Shown: positions 6,294-13,819 of the stretch, piece by piece
Layout of the letters: each line of letters opens with the position of its first letter
Numbering within the stretch: position 1 is the stretch's first letter
NCBI RefSeq assembly: GCF_049059935.1
Contig: NZ_JBMGQR010000070.1
Span: forward strand, 1-22,055
Length of the DNA stretch: 22,055 bases
Reading direction: 5' to 3'
From: JAURVT01 sp049059935
Lineage (GTDB): Bacteria; Actinomycetota; Actinomycetes; Propionibacteriales; Nocardioidaceae
Translations under genes and position numbers: made by a program
The notes under the pieces: generated by a model
What the model was told of the DNA's origin: nothing
The model's input: only the letters and a program-made list of their open reading frames with translations
Databases searched by the model: none

Positions 6294-7239
6294 GGACGGC
6301 GTGCGGGGCCGGACTCAGGGGCAGGACGCCGACCCGCCGCGCCACGAGACGCTCTACACCGAGCTGTTCGAGCAGAGCCCGGTCGGCATCGCCCTGGCCG
6401 ACGAGCGCGGGCTGTTCATCGACGTCAACGGCGCCTGGTGCCGGCTCCTCGGCCGTCCGGTCGACGAGATCCTCGGCCGCTCCTCGCGCGACTTCACCCA
6501 CGCCGACGACCTCGACGACCACGCCCGCGCGGGCTCGATGATGGCCGAGGCCGAGGACGGCGTCGCGCAGGTCGAGAAGCGCTTCGTGCGGCCCGACGGG
6601 TCGGTGCGCTGGGTGCTGATGACGTTCTCGTCCATCGCGGGGCCGCAGGGCCAGCCGTGGACGGTCGCGCACGCCCAGGACCTCACCACCCGCAAGCGCA
6701 TCGAGTCCGCCCTCGAGGAGTCGCGCGCCGAGCTGCAGCTGCTCGCCACCACCGACCCGCTCACCGGCTGCCTGAACCGACGCTCGTGGGACGACGCCGT
6801 CGCCACGCTGGTGGCCGAGACCGTCGCCACCGGGCGTCCGCTCACCCTCGGCCTGGTCGACTTCGACGGCTTCAAGGCGTTCAACGACCGGCACGGCCAC
6901 GCCGCCGGCGACGCCGTGCTCGTCGAGTTCGCGCAGGCGACGCACGCCCTGCTCTCCGGCGACGACGTGCTGGCGCGCTGGGGCGGCGACGAGTTCGCGA
7001 TCGCGCTGCCCGGCACCACGCCCGCCGACGCGATCGAGCTGGCGGGCCGGCTGGGCGAGGACCTCCCCGGCCGGCTGGCGTGCTCGGTCGGCCTGGCCCA
7101 GCTGCGCCCGGGCGAGAGCCCGTTGACGTGCCTGGCCCGGGCCGACCGCCGGCTCTACCGCGCCAAGGCGACGGCCCGCGACGCGCTCGGCCTTCAGGGG
7201 GTCGTGGGCTCGGTCGAGCCGCTCGAGGGCAGCGGGTAG
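6292..7239 (+). CDS. PAS-GGDEF diguanylate cyclase
   Basis: This protein of 315 residues (312 if the GTG at 6301 is used) has a PAS sensor domain at about 21-133 and a GGDEF domain at about 150-305. The PAS opens with LYTELFEQSPVGIALAD and ends with the DLTTRKR junction. The cyclase has the expected TDPLTGCLNRR entry, FDGFKAFNDRHGHAAGD metal/nucleotide segment and an intact GGDEF signature at 231-235. It should make cyclic di-GMP from two GTP. The RxxD product-inhibition site before GGDEF reads SGDD, so the usual allosteric I-site is absent. There are no membrane segments, so it is cytoplasmic. The C-terminus overlaps the convergent metallophosphoesterase gene by 46 bases. The PAS ligand is unknown. 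Confidence 0.92.
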   Translation: MDGVRGRTQGQDADPPRHETLYTELFEQSPVGIALADERGLFIDVNGAWCRLLGRPVDEILGRSSRDFTHADDLDDHARAGSMMAEAEDGVAQVEKRFVRPDGSVRWVLMTFSSIAGPQGQPWTVAHAQDLTTRKRIESALEESRAELQLLATTDPLTGCLNRRSWDDAVATLVAETVATGRPLTLGLVDFDGFKAFNDRHGHAAGDAVLVEFAQATHALLSGDDVLARWGGDEFAIALPGTTPADAIELAGRLGEDLPGRLACSVGLAQLRPGESPLTCLARADRRLYRAKATARDALGLQGVVGSVEPLEGSG

Positions 7240-8765
7240 TAGTCCTGCACCTGCACCTGCCCGCCGGTCTCGAGGTCGACGGGCTGCAGGCCCACCGGGC
7301 GTCCGTCGGCGAAGGTCACCAGCGTCACCTGGGCCGGGCGGCGCAGCTTGGAGCCGAGCGCGAACGCGTAGACCGCGCCGCCGGTGCTGGCGCCGGTGAA
7401 CGTGGTGGTGACGGCGCCGTCCGGGCCGTCGACCGTGGTGGGCCCCACCTGGCGGTGCAGGTGGCCCGACAGCACGAGGTCGACGCAGCCGGACTGCGCG
7501 AGCTCGGTGGCCGAGGCGGCGCTGTGCACCACCGCGGTGGTGATCTCGTCGTCGGCGCAGGCGGCCTCGGTGAGGCGCTCGTCCTGCTCGGTCAGCGTCT
7601 CGGTGCCCTGGGTGTACTCGGCGGTGAACCCCGAGCTGCGCGGGTCGGCGTCGCCGATGAACGCGATGCCCCCGACGTCGGCGCGCTCGCCGTCGAGCAC
7701 GGTGAAGCCCTCGTCGGCGAGGGCCCGGGGGATCGCGGGGCCCGTGTCGTGGTTGCCGACGACGCCCACCCGGTCGTAGTCACGGAACTCGCGGGCGATC
7801 GAGTTGATGCTGAACCGCTCCCAGGAGCCGCCGCTGGACGTGTCGTCGCCGCCGTCGATGAGCACGCTGGCCCCACCGACGCGTCCGATCGCCGCGGCGA
7901 CGGGGTCCATGCCGATGTTGTCGTGGCGGTCGGTGACGAAGACCGCGACCGTCTCGTCGTCGGAGGGCTGACGGACCTGGTCGGCGACGTCGTCCACCGA
8001 GTCCTCGAGGTCGCCGTAGAACTTCTGGGACGTCTGGTAGGTCGAGATGGCACTGTCGACGATCGCGAGGCCCGCGCGCGTCGCGCTGCTGCGGGCCAGC
8101 TCGACGCGGTCGAGGACGGGGTCGGAGTCGAGCTCGGGGTAGTACGACCGCAGCGGCCGCCAGCCGTCGACGCCCGAGGCGGACTCCTCGTCCTGCCCGA
8201 CCGGCACGGCCACCAGGGCCAGGCCCGCGACGAGCGCGGTGGCGCCCGCCGCGACCACGACCGGGCGGCGACGGACCAGCGCGACCGGGCGTCGCAGCGT
8301 GCGACCCACCTCGGCACGACGACGTTCGCCGACGACCGACCAGCCCACCGCGAGCACCAGGACGGCGAGAAGCCCCCAGCCGACGCCGACGAGGATCGCC
8401 GAGCGCGCCATGTCGCGCACCGTGGCGCTGACCCGCTGGATCTCACCGGCCGGCTGGCTCGCGATGACGGCGTCGCGGACGACGAGCTGGTTGACGTCGT
8501 CGGCGTCGGTGTCGCCCACGCGGATGCGCACGCCCAGGTTCGCCGGCTGGTCGGTGGGCAGCCGCATCTGCGGCAGCAACGGGCCGAAGTCGAGCGTGGC
8601 GTGACCGTCGAAGGTCGGCTGCACGGTGGTGGTGTGCGCGCCGATGACGACGGTGCGCGACGCGTGGTCGAACGACCAGAGCCCGGCACCGACGGCCACG
8701 AGCACCCCGACGACCAGCAGCACGGCGGCGCGCAGGAGCGCACCGGGGCGGAGCAGGCGACGCAT
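7194..8765 (-). CDS. Membrane-anchored metallophosphoesterase
   Basis: This 523-residue protein has three hydrophobic helices (about 13-30, 122-145 and 168-188) and a C-terminal calcineurin-like phosphoesterase domain (about 273-440). The metal motifs are TDRHDN (278-283), GGDD (305-308), GNHD (337-340), VVHS (412-415) and SGHLHR (433-438). The first motif is TDRHDN rather than the common DxH order. Arginine-rich stretches at the N-terminus and between helices 2 and 3 suggest these are cytoplasmic, so residues 30-120 and the catalytic domain would face outside. The substrate is unknown; the family cleaves phosphomonoesters, diesters, nucleotides and phospholipids. Its ATG directly follows the TAG of the HelD-like gene with no intervening base, so the two are very likely co-translated. 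Confidence 0.88.
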   Translation of the reverse strand: MRRLLRPGALLRAAVLLVVGVLVAVGAGLWSFDHASRTVVIGAHTTTVQPTFDGHATLDFGPLLPQMRLPTDQPANLGVRIRVGDTDADDVNQLVVRDAVIASQPAGEIQRVSATVRDMARSAILVGVGWGLLAVLVLAVGWSVVGERRRAEVGRTLRRPVALVRRRPVVVAAGATALVAGLALVAVPVGQDEESASGVDGWRPLRSYYPELDSDPVLDRVELARSSATRAGLAIVDSAISTYQTSQKFYGDLEDSVDDVADQVRQPSDDETVAVFVTDRHDNIGMDPVAAAIGRVGGASVLIDGGDDTSSGGSWERFSINSIAREFRDYDRVGVVGNHDTGPAIPRALADEGFTVLDGERADVGGIAFIGDADPRSSGFTAEYTQGTETLTEQDERLTEAACADDEITTAVVHSAASATELAQSGCVDLVLSGHLHRQVGPTTVDGPDGAVTTTFTGASTGGAVYAFALGSKLRRPAQVTLVTFADGRPVGLQPVDLETGGQVQVQDYYPLPSSGSTEPTTP

Positions 8766-10934
8766 CTACACGGTGCCCTCGGGGCGGGCGCGGTCGAGCC
8801 AACGACGGGTGGCGCCGACCGTGAGCAGACGCTGGGTGGCGCGCGTCAGCACGACGTAGAGCGTGCGCCAGCCCGCGGGCGACTCGTCGACGATGCCGTC
8901 GGGCTCGACGACGAGCACGGCGTCGAACTCCAGGCCCTTGGTGTCGAGGCCATCGAGGACGCTCGCGCGTCCCTGCAGGTCGCCGAGCACCCGGTCGAGC
9001 CGGGCCGTGACCTCGTCGCGCAGGGCCACCGGGACGACGACGGCGATCGTGCCCTCGACCTCGCCGGCCAGCCCGCGCAGCGCCGACTCCACGGCGTCAC
9101 CGAGGTCGGAACCGTCGGCGACGGACCGGTGCTCGGGCTCGCTGCCGGTGCGGCGGACCGCCTCGGGCAGGTCGGGCGCGTCGATGCCGGCGCGGGCGAC
9201 GTCAGCGGCGAGGTCGTAGATCTCGGCGGAGTTGCGGTAGTTGGTGGAGAGCCGGAACGCGTGCTCGGGCAGCTCGGCGAGGGCCTCGGCGCGGGCGCGC
9301 GCGGCCTCCTCGGGGTGCGGCCACGACGACTGCGCGGCGTCGCCGACGATGGTCCAGCTCGCGTAGCGGCCGCGTCGTCCGAGCATCCGCCACTGCATCG
9401 GCGAGAGGTCCTGCGCCTCGTCGACGAGCACGTGCGCGAACCCGTCGTCCTCGATGCTGCCGGTGGCGCGCAGGCGGTCGCGGTCGTCCTTCTCCTCGCG
9501 CTCGAAGCTCATCAGCTGCTTGACCTCGAACGTGTCGTCCTCGTCGTCGGAGCTGCGCACCTCGCCGAGCAGGTAGCGCAGCTCGTCGATGAGCGGGACG
9601 TCCTCGACCGACGGCTCGGGGTGGCGCTGCCACGCCTCGACGAGCGCGTCGACCTCGGCGACGTCGAGCAGGCCGCGTGCGTAGCGCGCCAGGCGCTCAC
9701 GGTCGCGCAGCGACTCCCACACCTCGACGGCGTCGAGCGGCGGCCACCAGGCCTCCACGAACTCCTCGAACGCGTCGTCGGACTCGATCGTGTCGGCGAA
9801 GCCGGCCTTCTCGTTCTCCAGCGCACGCTCGCCCGCGACCTGCGCCCACAGCGCGTCGAGGAGCGTGCCGCGAACCTTGGTGTAGGCGCGGTTGCGGCGC
9901 TGGCCCGACGACAGCAGCTGACGACGGATGCGGGCGAGGTCGTCGGCGGAGAACCGCAGGACGTCGTCCTTGTAGAAGTAGCGGAACTCGGTGGGCTCGC
10001 CGGGCTGGGCGGCCTGGACGGCGCGCCCGAGCAGGCGCGTCATGCGCGACGAGCCCTTGACGGCAGCCACCGCGGGCACGTCGTGACGGTGCGACTTGAG
10101 GCCGTCGACGACCTCGCCGAGCGAGCGCAACGTCACGCTGGTCTCGCCGAGGCTGGGCAGCACCCGCTCGATGTAGCCCATGAAGACGCCGGACGGGCCG
10201 ACCACCAGCACACCGCCGGACTCGAAGCGGCGACGGTCGGTGTAGAGCAGGTAGGCCGCGCGGTGGAGGGCGACGACGGTCTTGCCCGTGCCGGGGCCGC
10301 CGCCGATGGTGGTCGCGCCGCGGGAGGGCGCGCGGATGGCGGCGTCCTGCTCCTTCTGGATGGTGGCGACGACGGAGTGCATGGTGCTGTCGCGGGCGCG
10401 CGACAGGCTCGCGAGCAGCGCGCCCTCGCCGACGACGACCATGTCGTCGGGCGCGTGGTCGGCGTCGAGGAGGTCGTCCTCGACGCCCACGACGGTGGCG
10501 CCGGCGCAGCGCAGCACGCGGCGGCGGACGACGCCGGCCGGGTCCTGCGCGGTGGCCTGGTAGAACACGGCGGCGGCCGGGGCGCGCCAGTCGATGAGCA
10601 GGATGTCGCGGTCGGCGTCGCGGACCCCGATCCGGCCGATGTAGCGGGGGTCGCCGGCGGCGGTGTCGAGCCGGCCGAACACCAGGCCGTCGTGTGCCGC
10701 GTCGAGCGCGGCGATGCGCTTGGCGGCCTGGAAGACCATGGCGTCGCGCTCGACGAGCCCGCCCTCGTGGCCGAGGTGGCCGCGGGCGTAGCCCTCGGCG
10801 GCCAGCGCGCGGGCGGCGACGGCGGACTGCTCGAGCCGTCCGTAGACGACGTCGACGTAGGCCTGCTCGTGGGCGATCTCGCGCTGCGCCTGCTCGTCGC
10901 TGGACTGCGGTCGCGCGGTGTCGTGCGGTGCCAC
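8766..10934 (-). CDS. HelD/HelR-like RNA polymerase-recycling ATPase
   Basis: This 722-residue UvrD/Rep-like protein has an N-terminal helical, coiled-coil-like region (REIAHEQAYVDVVYGRLEQ), a glutamine motif (IQKEQDAAIR) before Walker A GGGPGTGKT (211-219), Walker B HVLVDEAQDL (501-510), and a C-terminal UvrD-type segment with GLEFDAVLVV and YVVLTRATQRL. The length and the HVLVDEAQDLSPMQWRML block fit the actinobacterial HelD family. Those proteins insert into RNA polymerase and release it from DNA and, in HelR members, displace rifamycins. Whether this is a housekeeping HelD or a rifampicin-resistance HelR cannot be told here. The GTG at 10934 is chosen because AGAGGAG lies just upstream and the alignment-like region starts there; an ATG at 11105 would add 57 low-complexity residues. 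Confidence 0.9.
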   Translation of the reverse strand: MAPHDTARPQSSDEQAQREIAHEQAYVDVVYGRLEQSAVAARALAAEGYARGHLGHEGGLVERDAMVFQAAKRIAALDAAHDGLVFGRLDTAAGDPRYIGRIGVRDADRDILLIDWRAPAAAVFYQATAQDPAGVVRRRVLRCAGATVVGVEDDLLDADHAPDDMVVVGEGALLASLSRARDSTMHSVVATIQKEQDAAIRAPSRGATTIGGGPGTGKTVVALHRAAYLLYTDRRRFESGGVLVVGPSGVFMGYIERVLPSLGETSVTLRSLGEVVDGLKSHRHDVPAVAAVKGSSRMTRLLGRAVQAAQPGEPTEFRYFYKDDVLRFSADDLARIRRQLLSSGQRRNRAYTKVRGTLLDALWAQVAGERALENEKAGFADTIESDDAFEEFVEAWWPPLDAVEVWESLRDRERLARYARGLLDVAEVDALVEAWQRHPEPSVEDVPLIDELRYLLGEVRSSDDEDDTFEVKQLMSFEREEKDDRDRLRATGSIEDDGFAHVLVDEAQDLSPMQWRMLGRRGRYASWTIVGDAAQSSWPHPEEAARARAEALAELPEHAFRLSTNYRNSAEIYDLAADVARAGIDAPDLPEAVRRTGSEPEHRSVADGSDLGDAVESALRGLAGEVEGTIAVVVPVALRDEVTARLDRVLGDLQGRASVLDGLDTKGLEFDAVLVVEPDGIVDESPAGWRTLYVVLTRATQRLLTVGATRRWLDRARPEGTV

Positions 10935-10990
10935 CGGGCTCCTCTGACGCTCTGGGGGTGGGTCTGGACGCGTGCGTCGCAGAATCCCCG

Positions 10991-10996
10991 AGTCTA
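10991..10996 (-). promoter_or_regulatory. Candidate -10 (TAGACT) upstream of the HelD-like gene
   Basis: TAGACT on the minus strand fits TANNNT and would give a leader of about 50 bases before the GTG at 10934, consistent with that gene having a real Shine-Dalgarno site. No clear -35 is seen. A short dyad, GTGGC-N6-GCCAC, lies just upstream on the minus strand. Together with the inverted repeat at 11053-11123, this is all I see in the 175 bases between the two genes. Confidence 0.3.
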
Positions 10997-11052
10997 CGTC
11001 GTCCAGGTGGCCGTCACGCCACGAGTCCCACCCTCGGTCCCGGCCTGCTCCC

Positions 11053-11123
11053 CGTCCGCGAGCTGAAGCCTTGGGGTGCTCATCGGGGTGCTGTGACCAC
11101 CACAAGGCTTCAGATCGCGGACG
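11053..11123. repeat. Near-perfect 26 bp inverted repeat
   Basis: The arms at 11053-11078 and 11098-11123 are complementary at 24 of 26 positions, with a 19-base loop. The core CTGAAGCCTTG pairs with CAAGGCTTCAG. The loop region carries a short direct repeat, GGGGTGCT at 11073-11080 and 11085-11092. The right arm covers the stop codon and last codons of the small membrane protein gene. It could terminate that transcript, although no T-run follows on either strand, or act as a cis element upstream of the HelD-like gene. Confidence 0.8.
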
Positions 11124-11523
11124 AGGCGGGGACGACCGACGCGGCGAGGAGGAGGGCGGCGAGGACGAGGCGGACGACGTCGGCCCGGACCAGCGAGCGC
11201 CAGAGGTCGTCGTCCCACCCGGCGCCGAGGCGGCCGTGGAGCGGCGCGGCCCGGGTGCCGGTGACGGCCAGCAGCAGCACCAGGAGCACGGCCGCCGTGA
11301 CGACGCCCGCGTCGCGGTCGGCGACCAGCGCCCAGCCGGTGGCCAGCACGAGCGCGCCGTAGACGACCACCACCAGCGGGGTGATCCGACGGCCGTGGCG
11401 GTCGTGACGCTCGGCGAAGGTGTTCGACGGCCCGTCGCCGAGCGCGGGGTAGACCAGCAGCGTCACCGTGGCCTGGAAGCCCAGGTGGACGGCCGCGGCG
11501 ACGGCGAGCGCGAGCGCGGCCAC
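11110..11523 (-). CDS. Small four-helix membrane protein, function unknown
   Basis: This 137-residue protein has hydrophobic segments at about 2-27, 48-67, 73-90 and 114-132. The loop after helix 1 is polar and basic (AERHDRHGRRITPL) and could bind a metal or cofactor through its two His residues. I do not recognise the family with certainty; it has the size and helix pattern of DUF1772-type proteins. The GTG at 11523 is chosen because it begins one base after the stop codon of the oxidoreductase gene, which implies coupling, and the first helix starts at once. No independent ribosome-binding site is visible. The last codons lie in the arm of a long inverted repeat. Confidence 0.75.
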   Translation of the reverse strand: MAALALAVAAAVHLGFQATVTLLVYPALGDGPSNTFAERHDRHGRRITPLVVVVYGALVLATGWALVADRDAGVVTAAVLLVLLLAVTGTRAAPLHGRLGAGWDDDLWRSLVRADVVRLVLAALLLAASVVPASSAI

Positions 11524-11524
11524 G

Positions 11525-12499
11525 TCAGGCGGTGTGGATGGTGCCGTCACCGGCCAGCTCGAGCCCCAGCTCGAGGCCGGACAGGTACGCGGCCTCCACC
11601 TTGGACGGCGCGTGCCAGCCGTCGCCGCACAGCGAGACCCGGCGGCCGTCCTCGGCGCTCCAGAACGGCTCCTCGCGCGGGTCGGCCGGGTTCGACAGGC
11701 TCCAGCGCTGCAGGTACGTCCAGGTGGGCTCGGGCTCGATGCCGAGCACGTCACGCAGCGCACCCAGCACCTCGGGCAGCGCCGCCTGCGGGTCCTCGAG
11801 GTGGCGCGACGCGAACTCGGGGGTGGTGTGGGCGACGAGCACGGGCGCGTCGTCGCCGCGGCGACGGCCGTCGTCGGCGATCCACGACAGCACCGGGTGG
11901 TCGGCGACGAACACGCCGTCGACCTCGGGCCAGGTGCGGGCGTCGAAGCGAGCGGCGAGCGCGAGGGCCGGGTTCCAGTCACGGGTGGCGACGGCCGCGA
12001 CCTCGGGCAGCTCGTCGGCCAGCAGCCGGTGCGCCTGCGGGTCGGGCATGGCGAGGACCGTCCACAACGACTCGACACCGTCCACGGTGCCCGGCCCGAC
12101 GCGCCGCACCTCCTGCTGACGCACGTCGAGCCCGGTGGCGAGGTCCTCCACCAGCGAGCGCAGGCCGTGCGTCGCGGCCCAGCGGACCGGCCCGGACTTG
12201 GTGCCCGTGAGCCCGGACGCGTCGGCCGTGTGGAAGGTGTCGGTCCACTCCCGGACGAGCCCGCGCGACTCCCAGTCGCGCACCTGCGCGGCGAAGCGGT
12301 CGTCGGAGACGGTGAAGTAGGACGCGCCGGTGTCGACGGCGTGCCCGTCGTGGGTGCGGACGGCCATCCGGCCGCCGAGCCGGCGTCCCCGGTCCAGGAC
12401 CACGACCTCGGGACCCCCGGCCGTGGTGGCGACGTACCGGGCGCAGGCCAGGCCGGCGATGCCGCCGCCGACCACCACGAAGGGCGGCATGACGCTCAT
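11525..12499 (-). CDS. Renalase-like FAD-dependent oxidoreductase
   Basis: This 324-residue flavoprotein opens with the dinucleotide-binding motif FVVVGGGIAGLACARYVA, followed by the second FAD element VVVLDRGRRLGGRM and DTGASYFTV. The closing FAD motif is near the C-terminus (RVSLCGDGWHAPSKVEAAYLSG). This is the compact amine-oxidase-like fold seen in bacterial renalase-type enzymes, some of which oxidise isomeric dihydronicotinamides. The substrate here is unproven. The start ATG at 12499 shares one base with the TGA of the EAL-DICT gene (TGATG); an ATG three codons later is possible. The next gene starts one base after its stop, so the three genes look like one translational unit. Confidence 0.85.
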   Translation of the reverse strand: MSVMPPFVVVGGGIAGLACARYVATTAGGPEVVVLDRGRRLGGRMAVRTHDGHAVDTGASYFTVSDDRFAAQVRDWESRGLVREWTDTFHTADASGLTGTKSGPVRWAATHGLRSLVEDLATGLDVRQQEVRRVGPGTVDGVESLWTVLAMPDPQAHRLLADELPEVAAVATRDWNPALALAARFDARTWPEVDGVFVADHPVLSWIADDGRRRGDDAPVLVAHTTPEFASRHLEDPQAALPEVLGALRDVLGIEPEPTWTYLQRWSLSNPADPREEPFWSAEDGRRVSLCGDGWHAPSKVEAAYLSGLELGLELAGDGTIHTA

Positions 12500-13731
12500 C
12501 AGCGCAGCCGCGACATCAGGCTGCGGGCTGCTCCGACGACGATGTCGCGGTCGAACGTCATCTGGTACTCGAACTCACGGGGCGAGCCTGGCACGTCGAG
12601 GTCCTCGTCGCCGATCTCGCGGGCCAGCAGGGCGGCGGCGAAGTGCGGTCCGACCACCACGACGTCCCACTCCGAGGCCAGCGGGTCACCGTCGTCCAGC
12701 TCCGCGACGTGCAGGTTCGCCCCCCGGTTGGGACGCAGTCCCCGCCCCATCACGCCGACGAGCCCGACACGTCGGGCCAGGACGCCGTAGCGCCGGCGGG
12801 TCTCCGCGCCGAAGTACCGCTCGTCCTGGAACGACGACAGCAGCACGGCGGTCGACCCGATCCGCCGCGCCTCCCGCTCCAGGTGCTTGCTCATCTCGTG
12901 CAGCAGCGCGACGGACGCGCGTCGCGGCTCGCGGCCGGGAGGCAGGTGCGCGAACGGCGATCCGGACGGCGCGAGCGTCCGCGGCCGCTGCCTCAGCCCG
13001 AGCGCGCCCTGCTTGTCGGTGGCGTCGGGCAGGCGCGACGGCTCGCCGAGGAGCATCCCCTGGCCGAGGTCGGCGCCCATCGCGAGCGCGGCGGCGTAGT
13101 GGTCGGCGGTCTCGATGCCCTCGGCGACGATCTGGCAGTCGGTGGCCTCGGCGTGGGCGCGCACCGCGCAGACCACCTCGGCGACGACGTGGTCGGGCTG
13201 GGCCTGGGCGAGCGACATGTCGAGCTTGATCACGTCGGGCTCGACGAGCGGCATCAACGCGGTGACCGACGGGTCGGAGCCGAGGTCGTCGAGCGCGATG
13301 CCCCACCCGAGCTCGCGCAGATGGTCGACCGCGGCCATCAGCTGGGCGGGCTGGCTCATCAGGGCCCGCTCGGTGATCTCGACGACGCCGAGGAACGACG
13401 GGTCGCAGGCGGGGAACGCCGCCAGCGCGTCGACGTCGAGCGCCACCGGGTCGGCGTTGACGAACAGGGTGAGCGGCGCGCTGATGCCCGCCTCGGAGGC
13501 GTAGCGCAGGGCCGACTCGCGGAACATCGTGTCGAGCTCGCTCATCTGGCCCAGCGCCCGGGCCTCGGCGAGCATCGCCATCGGGGACTCCATCGGTCCG
13601 CGGGGGCCGCGGGCGAGTGCCTCGAACCCGACGACCGTCGCCTCGTGGAGGTCGACGATCGGCTGGAACACGCTGTGGATGGTCTCCGCGCGCAGTCCGG
13701 CGATCGCAGGCGTCATCGCCTCCGCCGACAT
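12499..13731 (-). CDS. EAL-DICT cyclic di-GMP phosphodiesterase
   Basis: This 410-residue protein has an EAL domain (about 12-250) and a C-terminal DICT sensor domain (about 265-400, with SVALLHEMSKHLEREA near its start). Catalytic positions of EAL enzymes are present: GFEALAR (E37), FVNADP (N92), VEITER (118-122), ALDDLGSD (D149/D150), VIKLD (K169) and VAEGIE (E204). It is therefore likely to hydrolyse c-di-GMP to pGpG. DICT domains were defined computationally and linked to light-responsive signalling. There are no membrane segments. It heads an operon with a flavoprotein and a four-helix membrane protein. A possible ribosome-binding site (GAAGGGA) is about 10 bases before the ATG. The 88 bases upstream, 13732-13819, contain TTGACG but no good -10 partner. 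Confidence 0.92.
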   Translation of the reverse strand: MSAEAMTPAIAGLRAETIHSVFQPIVDLHEATVVGFEALARGPRGPMESPMAMLAEARALGQMSELDTMFRESALRYASEAGISAPLTLFVNADPVALDVDALAAFPACDPSFLGVVEITERALMSQPAQLMAAVDHLRELGWGIALDDLGSDPSVTALMPLVEPDVIKLDMSLAQAQPDHVVAEVVCAVRAHAEATDCQIVAEGIETADHYAAALAMGADLGQGMLLGEPSRLPDATDKQGALGLRQRPRTLAPSGSPFAHLPPGREPRRASVALLHEMSKHLEREARRIGSTAVLLSSFQDERYFGAETRRRYGVLARRVGLVGVMGRGLRPNRGANLHVAELDDGDPLASEWDVVVVGPHFAAALLAREIGDEDLDVPGSPREFEYQMTFDRDIVVGAARSLMSRLR

Positions 13732-13819
13732 GGCTCACCGGTCCCTTCTCACACCGACCGCAATTGTGCCCGTCAACGGCCCCGAGCAAACGCCGAACAC
13801 ACGAAGTCGACGACGATGT

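Noticed and set aside
6132..11066. A 1644-codon plus-strand open frame opposite several genes
   Set aside because: It is antisense to the metallophosphoesterase and HelD-like genes, has low-complexity GC-driven composition (runs of R, A, G, V) and no recognisable domain. Long antisense frames are normal in DNA this GC-rich.
10935..11105. 57-residue N-terminal extension of the HelD-like protein from ATG 11105
   Set aside because: The extra residues are low complexity, would overlap the end of the inverted repeat, and the GTG at 10934 has a strong ribosome-binding site.
10935..11123. Rifamycin-associated element upstream of the HelD-like gene
   Set aside because: The inverted repeat core CTGAAGCCTTG does not match the GGGGCTT...AAGCCCC consensus I recall, and no other copy is seen in the spacer.
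13748..13776. TTGACG-N17-TGTGAG as promoter of the EAL-DICT gene
   Set aside because: The -35 is good but the -10 lacks the conserved final T, and no alternative hexamer is at a suitable distance. I list it only as a weak possibility.
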